From positions 52,142,333-52,206,332 of the forward strand of contig OY282560.1 of the NCBI GenBank assembly GCA_958295665.1: DNA of 64,000 nt. The letters run 5' to 3'. Made by a program: the position numbers and the translations under genes. Each line of letters starts with the position of its first letter. Within the stretch, counting starts at the first letter, position 1. Below are positions 48,178 to 59,129 of the stretch, in pieces. The notes below the pieces were generated by a model. It had not been told where the DNA came from. It was given only the letters and a program-made list of their open reading frames with translations, and searched no databases. This stretch comes from Tipula vernalis. Lineage: Eukaryota; Arthropoda; Insecta; Diptera; Tipulidae.

Positions 48178-50053
48178 AAAACCCTAATCCATACGAATCG
48201 TTCGTTTAGTAAAAGTTCTAGAAAATTATTTTTTGGAAATCGCACTCAAATCCCAAGGGCCAATATCGGCCATTGCCAACAATGATGACAAAGGTTTCGC
48301 TAGCACATGGAATAGGTCCCTTATTACCTAGTTAAAAAACCCCACTCCATACGGATCGTTCGTTTAGTAAAAGTTCTACGAAATTATTTTTTGGAAATCG
48401 CACTCAACAATGATGACAAAGGTTTCGCTAGCACATGGAATAGGTCCCTTATTACCTAGTTAGAAAACCCTAATCCATACGAATCGTTCGTTTAGTAAAA
48501 GTTCTGCAAACTTATTTTTTGAAAATCGCACTCAACTCCCAAGGGCCAATATCGGCCATTGCTAACAATGATGACAAAGGTTTGGCTAGCACATAGAATA
48601 GGTCCCTCAAATACCTAGTTAGAAAACCCTAATCCATACGGATCGTTCGTTTAGTAAAAGTTCTGCAAAATTATTTTTGGAAATCACACACAACTCCCAA
48701 GGGCCAATATCGGCCATTGCCAACGATGATGACAAAGGTTTCGTTAGCACATGGAATAGGTCCCTTAATTACCTAGTTAAAAAACCCTAATCCATACGGA
48801 TCGTTCGTTTAGTAAAAGTTCTACGAAATTATTTTTTGGAAATCGCACTCAACAATGATGACAAAGGTTTCGCTAGCACATGGAATAGGTCCCTTATTAC
48901 CTAGTTAGAAAACCCTAATCCATACGAATCGTTCGTTTAGTAAAAGTTCTGCAAACTTATTTTTTGGAAATCGCACTCAACTCCCAAGGGACAATATCGG
49001 CCATTGCCAACAATGATGACAAAGGTTTGGCTAGCACATAGAATAGATTGCTCAATTACCTAGTTAGAAAACCCTAATCCATACGGATCGTTCGTTTAGT
49101 AAAAGTTCTACGAAATTATTTTTTGGAAATCGCACTCAACAATGATGATAAAGATTTCGCTAGCACATGGAATAGGTCCCTTATTACCTAGTTAGAAAAC
49201 CCTAATCCATACGGATCGTTCGTTTAGTAAAAGTTCTGCAAAATTATTTTTGGAAATCACACACAACTCCCAAGGGCCAATATCGGCCATTGCCAACGAT
49301 GATGACAAAGGTTTCGTTAGCACATGGAATAGGTCCCTTAATTACCTAGTTAAAAAACCCTAATCCATACGGATCGTTCGTTTAGTAAAAGTTCTACGAA
49401 ATTATTTTTTGGAAATCGCACTCAACAATGATGACAAAGGTTTCGCTAGCACATGGAATAGGTCCCTTATTACCTAGTTAGAAAACCCTAATCCATACGA
49501 ATCGTTCGTTTAGTAAAAGTTCTGCAAACTTATTTTTTGGAAATCGCACTCAACTCCCAAGGGACAATATCGGCCATTGCCAACAATGATGACAAAGGTT
49601 TGGCTAGCACATGGAATAGATTGCTCAATTACCTAGTTAGAAAACCCTAATCCATACGGATCGTTCGTTTAGTAAAAGTTCTACGAAATTATTTTTTGGA
49701 AATCGCACTCAACAATGATGACAAAGGTTTCGCTAGCACATGGAATAGGTCCCTTATTACCTAGTTAGAAAACCCTAATCCATACGAATCGTTCGTTTAG
49801 TAAAAGTTCTGCAAACTTATTTTTTGGAAATCGCACTCAACTCCCAAGGGACAATATCGGCCATTGCCAACAATGATGACAAAGGTTTGGCTAGCACATA
49901 GAATAGATTGCTCAATTACCTAGTTAGAAAACCCTAATCCATACGGATCGTTCGTTTAGTAAAAGTTCTACGAAATTATTTTTTGGAAATCGCACTCAAC
50001 AATGATGATAAAGATTTCGCTAGCACATGGAATAGGTCCCTTAATTACCTAGT
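48178..50053. repeat. Satellite array with higher-order structure
   Basis: Thirteen head-to-tail monomers marked by AATCCATACGRATCGTTCG at 48,188, 48,346, 48,474, 48,633, 48,791, 48,919, 49,078, 49,206, 49,364, 49,492, 49,651, 49,779 and 49,938. Two length classes occur: 158-159 bp, and 128 bp lacking an internal piece around CAAGGGCCAATATCGGCCATTGCC. From 48,791 a four-monomer unit (short-long-short-long, 573-574 bp) repeats. Both edges fall at the same junction (T-run) of the monomer. No coding. Confidence 0.92.
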
Positions 50054-50600
50054 TAAAATTGAGGTGTGGCTAACAAACGACTTTCTCTTACGAACAGAGA
50101 ATTTTGAGAAATTTTATTTTTTTCTTAATTTTTTTTAAATTTTTAAATTTTTAAATTTGTTTTTTTTAATTTTTTTTTTATTTTTATTTATTTTTAATTT
50201 TTGGAAACATTTTGTATTAAGTAGTTTTTTGTAAACCTTATACTTTTTAAGATATTTGTAAAACAAATTTTCTGGACCAAGGGAGTGGCCACTTCCGGTT
50301 AGCCGATTTGGAGTAAAATTCACTGGGACCTCCCAATTTATCAAAAAAGCTTAAATCTGAAGTTTCAGTTCGATTGATTAAAGCATATGGGCTGTAAAGA
50401 GGACACAGACAGACTGACAGACTGACAGACTGACAGACTGACAGACTGACAGACTGACAGACTGACAGACAGACAGACACCATTTCGAAACCCACTTTTT
50501 CGGACTCAGGGGACCTCAAAACAAATAAATCTCTAAAAATCTTAAGGTCCAAAATTTTCATGATTACTATACTTTATTTTACTATAGTAAAAGAAAGTAA
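50054..50600 (-). mobile_element. Mini-me/DINE-like repeat, copy 3
   Basis: Minus-strand copy with both ends present and a GACAGACT core of about seven units (50,407-50,477). The minus frame at 50,247-50,561 is just this repeat. Confidence 0.8.
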
Positions 50601-50602
50601 AA

Positions 50603-51180
50603 TGTTCAACAAACAAATCCAATTAGGCAAGAACTACCTAAACAAATTCAAAATAAATTTCTTTCGCAAAATCATAACAATTTCAGACAATTAACCCCTA
50701 ATCAACCTAAAAATTGGAATAAACCCAAACAAGACGTTTTTAAAACCAGCTCAATTCAATTTTGCTCAAAGAAAATATGAACCAATGGAAACATCTACCA
50801 CTCAATCAAAACAATATAAAATACCTCAACGGTACCCAATTTACTCGGGCTGGAATAGACCAGGCCCATCAGGGTTTCAACAAAATTATGCATTCAGATC
50901 ATATGGTCCACCAAAATTTAAATCGAAGGAAATTTTTAACGTAAATGAAACTGAAGACAACAATTCAAATTATTATTCGGAGCCAGATTCTGATTTAAAA
51001 AATCAAAACGAGAGAAGCCTCGGACTAGACTATATATTTCATGGAGAGACCAACTTGTGCCTTTTACCATACATAAAAATAAAAAGCACACCAAATTCAC
51101 ATGTTAAACTCTTAATCGATACAGGTTCAAATAAATCTTTTATAGATCCCTCATCCGGGGTGGACTACCCAGTCAAATAA
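50603..51180 (+). pseudogene. Gypsy B gag C-terminus and protease start
   Basis: Resumes the gag interrupted at 47,702: a glutamine/asparagine/proline-rich tail without CCHC knuckles, then an acidic linker, then LLIDTGSNKSFID, the protease active site, at about 51,110. A frameshift near the gag tail and a TAA at 51,178 break the frame. Confidence 0.8.
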
Positions 51181-52082
51181 TCAAAGTTAAACCAATTACT
51201 ATTAAGTCAGTATTCCATGAACATGAAATAAATTCAAAAATAATAACTGAACGTCTTGAAGAATTCAATTCAAAAATCGCGATAGAATTTTTTCTGTTCA
51301 AATTCCACCCATGGATACACTTCAAAAGTGTAAAGCTAATATAAATTTCAAAAATTCGACATTAGAAGGAGAACATTTTAAAATTCCACTTTATTTTCAA
51401 AAAAAATTAAAAAATAATACAATAACCCTACAACCCTTAGAGAAAAAATTTATAGTATTTCTAGTAAATATTAATCAGGACGATATTTTTGTTCAAGAAA
51501 CAATTTTGGACAACCATATCCAAATCAATTCAGCCATTTATAAATCTATCAACGGACAAAGTAAAGTAGAGGTCACAAACAATTCTGACCAAATTCAAAA
51601 TTTTAATATCTCACACCCACTAAAAGTAGAATCTTTAAAAAATTATTTAGAAGTAAATAATTATTCCGTAAATAACTATTATGAACCCATGATCAATTCA
51701 ACAAACATATACAATCTGATCAATACTGATCACATGAATTCAGAAGAACGAAAAGCCATTTTAAAAATTTGTAAAGAGTATGAGATGTATTTTATAAAGA
51801 AAACGATCAATTAACCTTTACTAACAATCTTAAACATAACATTGATCTAACTAATAATAAACCAATCTTTACGAAAACTTACCGTTACCCTTATATTCAT
51901 AAGAAAGAGGTCGAAAGTCAAATTAAAAATTTACTAAATCAAAATATAATTAGACCAAACCATAGCCCATGGTGTAGTCCAGTATGGATTGTGCCAAAAA
52001 AATTAGATAATTCAGGTAAACAAAAATGGCGAATGGTAATTGAACCAGTAAAAATAGAATTTATTGTAAACTCAAGCGAGTA
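51181..52082 (+). pseudogene. Gypsy B pol, protease to start of RT
   Basis: A shifted frame (51,311-51,814) carries the protease-RT linker; the sequence then continues in another frame with IFTKTYRYPYIHKKEVE, HSPWCSPVWIVPKK and GKQKWRMVI. The conserved tryptophan before RMVI is intact here, unlike errantivirus A at 18,825. RT stops abruptly after MVI at about 52,045, where unrelated A/T-rich sequence (probably the element's 3' end) follows, so fingers, palm, RNase H and integrase are deleted. Confidence 0.8.
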
Positions 52083-52369
52083 ACATCATAAGAATTAATT
52101 TCAAATATTAAATAAAACAATAATACAAAATTAAAATTAAACTCTAATTAATTTATTTAATAACCACAGCAACGTGAAACATAACCCCCGCGACAAACCA
52201 ATTTATAGGGCAATAATGCAACACATACGCACATACGACAGAAGTTTAGAAAAAATGCCGATTGCGGGGGCAAAGGGGGGGGGGCTAATTTCATTACATC
52301 ATCATCATGTTCCCATGCGGTCACCCAAATTTGCATTAATATTTGCAAATGTTGCTTGACGTTGTTTCG

Positions 52370-52720
52370 TCTCTTCTTCCTCGTATTTAGTAAACAAGAT
52401 CAAAACAGAGGATTATTGGACAGAAACCATCAATGTTCTCGTCGAAAACTACCGGAATCGAGCTTTGAACGTTTTCGTCAGAGGGTTAAATGGAGAACTT
52501 GTGGCGACACCACTTACCCCATTACCAAACCTTGAATTTATCTACGTGACGATAGGGAACAATTTAGTTCGCGGTTTCGGCGTAGAGCGCTACTATCAAA
52601 AATCATACATTTTCCGGCAACTTGGGTTAGAAAAAGAGAAGAGTAAGTTAGTTAGTCTCTTGTCATTAATCGCGAATAAAAGAAATGTCTTCAGCCATTT
52701 TTAATACGTCGTATTCTTTA
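52370..52720 (+). pseudogene. Gypsy gag fragment joined to LTR-like sequence
   Basis: TETINVLVENYRNRALNVFV then RGLNGEL is the conserved end of a gypsy gag core. It stops at TGTGGCGACACC (52,501), the same opening as the LTR-like insertion at 34,238, so a deletion may have fused gag to an LTR. The remaining open frame to 52,704 is then LTR, not protein. Confidence 0.55.
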
Positions 52721-52984
52721 TTATTAAATTTATTTTTGTAATTTAAATAATCATTATAATTTTAAATAAATTTATTTGATGAATTGCTAATGCTCGAGTG
52801 TATTAATTTATTTTCGACGAATCGAAGAGTGCAGGATACAATTGCGTTTGACGTCCAGAATATCGCTGGACATACTTTCCACGTTCATCCATTGTGGAAG
52901 TAATATAGAGGACAAGATACAATTTAGCAGGATATATTTACACCTGTACCAGCATCTTTACATCCCTCTATAAACTGTCCAAGC
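52721..52984. other. Non-coding spacer
   Basis: A/T-rich, then unremarkable; may include the end of the LTR-like sequence. Confidence 0.4.
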
Positions 52985-53100
52985 CTATAGATCAGTGGTG
53001 GCCAAGCCAAATTAGTATTTTTGACAAATTTTGATAACAAATAAAGCAATAATACTCCGATTAGAAAAAAAAGCAACTGAACATTGCGGTATTTATTTAT

Positions 53101-53508
53101 CACCCCAATTTCCATAGTCGTGTCATTTCATGTGATGTGACTATAGTCGTATCACATCACTTGAAAATTGCTATTCTTGAAGGCGAACCAAGTGACAGGA
53201 CTGCAACTTGAAATATATTATGCAAATTAGAAATAAAATCGTTTTATAACAACAATCTTATTATTTTAAACAATAACATATTAAAAACAGTGCACAAAAT
53301 TATTCAAAAAATAATATTTTAAAATCTATAAAATAAAATAATTCCGTCTTTCCATTTTATGGTATTCGCCTGTCACCTGCAAAAATCAAGTGACATCTGT
53401 CGTATAAAATGACTTTAGTCGTAACAAACGACTAAGAGAATCGCAAAATTGATGTGATGTGACTATAGTCATGAAAAATGACGTGATACGACTATGAGAA
53501 TTGGAGTG
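53101..53508. mobile_element. MITE nested in the hAT element
   Basis: 408 bp with imperfect inverted ends CACYCCAATTYYCATAGTCGT and subterminal repeats GTGATGTGACTATAGTC. A second copy in the opposite orientation lies at about 60,348-60,955. The target duplication is not resolved. Confidence 0.75.
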
Positions 53509-53611
53509 TATATATCCAGAGGCACAGAATATATCACTTGGAAATGGATGTGAGGTCTACCGCAATAATTATTCCATTTTGCGGCATGCGACTCGCGAGC
53601 CGCATTTTTCA

Positions 53612-53695
53612 AGATGGAATAAATATTTCTGTGGCTTTCAGATGGAATAAATATATCTGTGGCTTTTCCCGAAATAAATATTTCGTTGGCTTTTT
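53612..53695. repeat. 28-bp minisatellite, three units
   Basis: Units of the form GATGGAATAAATATTTCTG then TGGCTTTT repeated three times, the last diverged. Confidence 0.85.
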
Positions 53696-53757
53696 TGTGT
53701 GCTCTATTTAATATCAAAATTTGTCAAAAATACTCATTTGGCTTGGCCACCACTACT

Positions 53758-56700
53758 CACGGTGCTCTGGAGTCGGTTTAAAAAAAGTGCGGTGTCTCCG
53801 AAATTCTTTCGCCCAACGTTTGGAGACCTTAAAAGGAATACTTTCAGCCGCTAAAGAAAAAAATCGGCTCGGCGCTTTTTTTTCTAGGACGAAAATACGA
53901 AAAATAATATGCCTGGAGAAGATAACGCCCTTTCATGTGTGATGATGATTCTGGATATATATATACAAGGTGTCATATACATTCGCATTGGTTCATACAC
54001 ATATATAATGATAGATATAGGGTTTCCGAGAAGGGTTTGACAATGGATGTGATTCCTAAAAGCGTAAAAACACAAAAAAAAATAATAAAGATTTAGAGAC
54101 GTTCGTAAGACCCGTTCTACACCGCATCGAGATAATTATAAAGAAAATTGGCATGTTTTGGTTTTGAATGAAAGAAAGAGAGCCAAGATTAAATGTTTAC
54201 ATTTAGTATTCCAATGTTTTACATTTAGTATTCCGGTAGGCACTGACGAGTAAACAATAATCTGAAATCGCTGATTTTTCTATTTTCGATATGTTTTATC
54301 CGGATTATAAAAAGCGTGGAAATCACGAAGAAAACCGTTTCAAAATATGTCTGTGTTGTGGAAAAAACTCAAAAAATATGGTGATCATTCAAGGAAAGGT
54401 GAAATCAAACTTGATGGAAGTAATCTCGGGTTTTGATGAATGTGATACAAGAGTGCCAGTTGTACTGTGCCCAGCTTGTAATCTACGCCTGCGCAAGTCA
54501 TTGAAAGAAGATAAAAGATGTGAATTCTCAGAAATTGGAAAATTTCTGTCTGTGAAGTACAGCACGAGATCTGTTAGGAAAGGAGACCAGTGCCAATGTT
54601 ATCTTTGTGTGTTAGTTACCGGCCCTGTGGTACCAAATTTCTCGCGAAATCTGACACCAGTGGTCGTAAATAAAAATCGCCAGGAGAGAAAAAAGACAAA
54701 ATGCGGAAAGGCCTCTAAGGTTCCTGAAATTAAAAAAAAAGCAGTTATCAAACGTTGTGGTAAATGTTTAGGATTATCGGCCAGAGGAATTAATCACGTG
54801 TGCAATAGCACGAACTTGTTAAATAACATGCAAAAATTAGGGCTCAATTCGAAACAAAAAGAGCATATATCAACTCACTTATTGAAAGATAAGATAGCTA
54901 CAAATTCGTGTGAAGGAGAAGGCTCACACTCGCGTGACGAAGGGTTAATATCCCTCTCGCTGCATCACGGGAAACCATTGACCGTGAATATTGTTGGAGG
55001 AACAAGGAATTAGCAGGTACCATCGATTTCGGTCAATTCCCTGCGGCATATGCAAACTGATATGGATTTAAGTACCAGAAAAGTGTTGAGAATTGCTGCT
55101 TTCATCCGTGCAGAAACCAACACACCAGGAATAATAGAACCCAATTATCAAAAAAAAAATATCAGAAAGTAATCATCGGTTTGACGAGTATTTTGAGCCA
55201 CGAGTATTTGCATTTGTCACAACTAAAGGTGAAAAATTTGTCAATTCTCCAGAGTTTGTCGTCATTTGCAAGAATCTGCGAAGTTTCATTCAAGATGTAA
55301 TAGAGCAACGACAAGTTTCCAAAGTACAACTCAAATTCGGAATTGACGGTGGGGGTGGTTTTCTAAAATTTTCTCTTTCCATCCAGTCATCGAACGATGA
55401 ACCGCCCATGGCACCTCAAGGAAAGCTTCCAAGTACAAAATATGCTGAAAATTCCTCGAATCTGGGGTGAAACGATTATTTATTCTTTGTTTAGCCCCTA
55501 ACACTCAGGAAAATTACCATAATGTCTCGCTTATATGGTCAGCATTAGATATAAATTCCTTTCTTGGAACAGTTGCAACGGATTTGAAGCTGGCCAATAT
55601 TATTTCGGGTCTTATGAGTAACTCAAGTGCACATCCTTGCACATGATGCGATGCTCCCCAAAAAAACTTAATCAACTCGGGCAATTACAAAACGATCAAT
55701 GATTGTTGCGCCAAATGCGAAAAGTGGCGTTCAGAAGGAGGACGTAGAAAGTCAGCCAAGTTATTTGATAATTGCATACATCCACCTCTCTTCAATACAG
55801 AAGAAAATAAGCGGATCATCGACATAATCCCACCTCCAGAATTGCATTTACTATTGGGAGCAGTAAATACCCTCTTCCACCATATGATGTTGGAGAACGA
55901 AGAAGTCAGTCTAAAATGGGCCCGGGAGTGCCACGTGGACCGGCAGTGTACCTATGGTAGTCCAACATTTGAAGGAAATGCGTGTAAGGTCTTGCTCGAT
56001 AAGGTGGATATTTTAGATGCCATGAAATGCCTTGGCTGTGTCAAGTATGTGGAGATATTTAGAAAATTGAAGAAAGTTGTCGATTCTTGCTTTTCATTCA
56101 AACTAGACCCCAATTTCAAGAGATATATTGAAGATTTCAAGGTTAGTTATCAAGCACTCGAGACACCTGTGACACCAAAAATTCATGGCATACTATACCA
56201 TGTAGTAGATTTTTGTTCCGAAACCAAAAGAGGACTAGGGTTTTATAGCGAACAAGCTGTCGAATCGACCCATGCAGATTTTAGTAAGACTTGGAATCGT
56301 CACAAAGTACTAAAAAATCATCCTGACTATTCATTCAAATTATTGCGAGCTGTATGCGAATATAATAGTTTTCATTTATGATATGTGTGCTGTTGTTTTT
56401 TGTTTCTTTCTTGTCTAGACAAGGCCCTCGAGGGGGCCGTAAACGGATCTTGGAAATCTCTCTAAATTTTCATTTTTTCTGTTGTGTTTTTATGCTTTTA
56501 ATAATAATAATAAATAATGCTTTTATGCGTGACTACACTTGCCGTACATTTCTTGAACACCCTATATCTACCATTATACTGTGTATGAACCAATGTGAAT
56601 GTATATATGACACCCTGTATATATATCCAGAATCATCATCACACATGAAAGGGCGTTATTTTCTTCAGGCATATTATTTTTCGTATTTTCATCCTAGAAA

Positions 56701-56825
56701 AAAAAGCGCCGAGCCGATTTTTTTCTGTAGCAGCTGAAAGTTCTCCTTTTTAGGTGTCCAAACGTTGGGCGAAAGAATTTCGGAGACATCGCACTTTTTT
56801 TTTAAACCGACTCCAGAGCACCGTG
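53758..56825 (+). mobile_element. RAG1-like (Chapaev-type) DNA transposon with CACGGTG ends
   Basis: 3,068 bp with terminal inverted repeats of about 320-345 bp, both starting CACGGTGCTCTGGAGTCGG and closely matched for some 250 bp. The 4-bp duplication TACT flanks it (53,754-53,757 and 56,826-56,829). Four-base duplications and CAC ends are recorded for Chapaev elements; Transib elements have five-base duplications. The interior holds one broken transposase gene on the plus strand. It is inserted at the right edge of the hAT element. Confidence 0.9.
54291..56381 (+). pseudogene. RAG1-core-like transposase of the CACGGTG element
   Basis: Likely cuts and pastes the element by a DDE mechanism. 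N-terminal part (54,291-55,013): FKICLCCGKN, VVLCPACNLRLRK, a lone C, then QCQCYLCVLV and RCGKCLGL..HVC, in the order of the zinc-binding RAG1 N-terminal region. Core: D in FGIDGGGGFLKFSLSI (codon 55,345); D in TVATDLKL (55,581); CTxCDAP with C-x2-C (55,638 and 55,647), the first C exactly 19 residues after the second D, as in RAG1 (708 to 727); PPPELHLLLGAVN; H-x4-H in KIHGILYHV (56,184, 56,199), as in RAG1 937/942; then GLGFYSEQAVESTHADF, whose ES glutamate (56,261) is 21 residues after the last H, against 20 in RAG1. Lesions: TAG 55,011, a shift in an A10 run near 55,155, a shift back near 55,470, TGA 55,644. Confidence 0.85.
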
Positions 56826-56835
56826 TACTATAGAT

Positions 56836-57236
56836 CCTGCCTCGAAATTCAAAACGTAAATTTCAGGAATTTGGCGATTCACAAAAGGAACGTCAATAAC
56901 TCGGTAACAACCACAATCAACCAATTTTCTTATATCAACTCAAAAATCCACAAATAAACCACAATTAAATATCAACACAATAGAGGAATATAGTCTATAA
57001 CTCAGTCAACACTACAATAACCAAACACCATAGGGCAATCCGAATCAACAAGTACCATCTAATCTATTCAAACCAAACGGATAAATTATATGAATAGACC
57101 AACAAATAAGATGACCAGACACTAAAAAAAGAATACTCCAGCTAAGTATGTATAATGTCCCATTTAAAATTAAATTAGCGGGAGGTGACATCAAGATCAG
57201 TAAAAAAAATCTGGACAATCAATAATAGAGTATTTT
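56836..57236 (+). other. Region before gypsy C, probably gag tail
   Basis: A-rich, asparagine/lysine codon-rich sequence with many stops, in the position of a gag C-terminus. Weak. Confidence 0.3.
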
Positions 57237-58260
57237 GTGCTACCTGGTTTAAAGATGTTCGACGGAATAATCGGGGAAAACACTCTAAAAAAACTAAGGC
57301 GAAACAATAATTTTTTAACTGTAACCCCAAATATCAAAATTCGACTACAGGAAAAAATTCAGTTCAAGGAAATTCGAGATAGTCACCTACCTTCAGAAGC
57401 CAGACGAAACTTTCAAGGACTTGTTGTAAAATTCGAAAAACTATTTAAACCAGTCAACAACATTGAAGCAATTGATATTAATGTAAAGACGCAATTAAAA
57501 ACAAGAACAGATGAATAAATCTACACGAAATCGTATCCCTATCCAGTCAGCATGAGGCAAGAAGTGATGAAGCAGAATAGATCAATGTTTAAAGGATGGA
57601 ATCATAAGTCTGTCAAAAAGTACAATTCACCAATTTGTATAGTGAAAACACAAACAAAATTTGTCAACCTTGATAAAACGGAATTCATGAAAACAGAAAC
57701 AGAATATCTAAAATATACATATCTCGTCTCAATACGAAGAATTTCTCGAATATATTTCAATCAAGATAATTTATCGAGTTAAAATCATTCCTTGGACTTG
57801 CATCTTATTATCGATTCATCATATTATCGAAGCCCTTAACAAAGCTCACAAGAGGAAATGCACAAAATAAGGCAGCACAATCAAAGATTCGGTTTCATCC
57901 ATCAAAGAGGTGTTGTCTTCTACTGAATTTCTTACCTATCTGAAATTCTTCCACTAACTGGCGCCATATTATCACAGGGTGATATTGGAAAAACAGGCCA
58001 ATCACAAAACTAAAGAAAACTACGCGGTCAATGAAAAGAAGATGCTAGCAATCCTTTGGGCACTGGATAACTTACGAGGTTATCTATGTATATGGAGGGA
58101 AAAAAATTAAAATCCTTACTGACCATCAGCCGCTCACATTTGCAGTGAGCGTCAACAGTAACAACACAAAATTGAAAGAATGGAAGGCCCGATTAGAAAA
58201 ACACAGATAGATATTGGTTGCCTTGAAGAACTACATCCTACTTATCATAGGCATTAAGTC
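57237..58260 (+). pseudogene. Gypsy C pol remnant (protease end, RT edge, RNase H)
   Basis: LPGLKMFDGIIGENTLKKL is the end of the protease domain in mdg4/gypsy-type elements. IYTKSYPYPVSM marks the start of RT, which is then mostly deleted; LSSLKSFLGLASYYRFI-like sequence (two frames, 57,770-57,825) is the RT/RNase H border. RNase H shows KILTDHQPLTFAVSV and KLKEWKARLE at 58,100-58,200. Stops and frameshifts are numerous. Confidence 0.75.
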
Positions 58261-59105
58261 AGCTTACAGGAAATAAATAAAGAAACTCTAACAAAAATTC
58301 TAAGGGGAAACCTAAGTCCAACCATCATTAATGGAATACAAATACATGAGGAGCATATCCAAATGTTATTAGATGCCTTCAAAGAACAATTCTCCATATT
58401 GAAATTGCGCCTAACACAATATCAGCAACGAGGAAAATAAATTCAAAATTATAACAAAAGAGCATAATCGAGCCCACAGAAATCGTTGCTATTTCCACGA
58501 AAGACCAGCCTAATAAAACAACATACCAAAACCTGCAGCATCAACAACACAAATAAATATGACTAGCACTGCAATCAAACAAATAACAGGAAAAGATAAA
58601 TCTAGATTTAAGAAAGAAACTGTTGTCTAAGATAATCGAGTCACATTTACAACCACCTCCCGGAAACGAGTCCACAAAACGCATATAAAAATTTAACACA
58701 ATAAATTGTTCTTTCTAGTTTCTGAATATTGACCTTAACAAGCTCACTTACCGCCTACGAATATACCACACCAGCAGTAACTCTCAAACAAGGCACCGGA
58801 CGAATCACCGTTGGAAGCTTCAAATTAATCCAGTCTTCAACTTGACCGACTATGAAGACATAATTAACAGAATTATAACATCACTTGGCAGCATTGATCC
58901 AGAAAGCAGTCTTCAACCTCTATTGATTCACCAAGCCATGCGGTTCATATCAGAACTCAAAGGTCCAAAATCAAGATCTCGTCGATCAATCAACTGGATT
59001 GGCTCCGCATGGAAGTAGCATGCGGGATCATTGGACGCCACAGACGGAGATCAAATGACGAACTCCTTAAACAAAGCACAAGAAAGGGGGCCAAAAAGAT
59101 CTTAA
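58261..59105 (+). pseudogene. Gypsy C env remnant
   Basis: After a region of uncertain origin (to about 58,720), the sequence encodes an errantivirus-type envelope ectodomain fragment (VTLKQGTGRITVGSF near 58,780), ending in a furin-type site RSRR and the start of the fusion-peptide region near 58,980-59,015. The part downstream of the fusion peptide is absent. No integrase was identified between RNase H and env. Non-functional. Confidence 0.65.
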
Positions 59106-59129
59106 GTTCAAATACAATAAAGCAAACAA

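Larger units (their letters stand above)
52993..53755. mobile_element. Non-autonomous hAT element
   Basis: Terminal inverted repeats of about 45 bp (52,993-53,037 and 53,711-53,755) starting CAGTGGTGGCCAAGCC, typical of hAT. The 8-bp target duplication CTATAGAT sits at 52,985-52,992; its right copy is split by a later insertion and is read as CT at 53,756-53,757, or complete at 56,828-56,835. The interior contains a nested MITE (53,101-53,508), the phrase ACTCGCGAGCCGCA common in hAT MITEs, and three 28-bp tandem units. Confidence 0.88.

Noticed and set aside
48178..50053. Regular array considered as CRISPR-like
   Set aside because: Units of 128-159 bp are similar along their whole length, with no short conserved repeat alternating with unique spacers, and the context is eukaryotic.
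54300..56381. Reading the CACGGTG element as Transib or CACTA
   Set aside because: Transib elements duplicate five bases and CACTA elements usually two or three; here the duplication is clearly TACT. The RAG1-like core alone does not separate these groups, so Chapaev is preferred but not proven.
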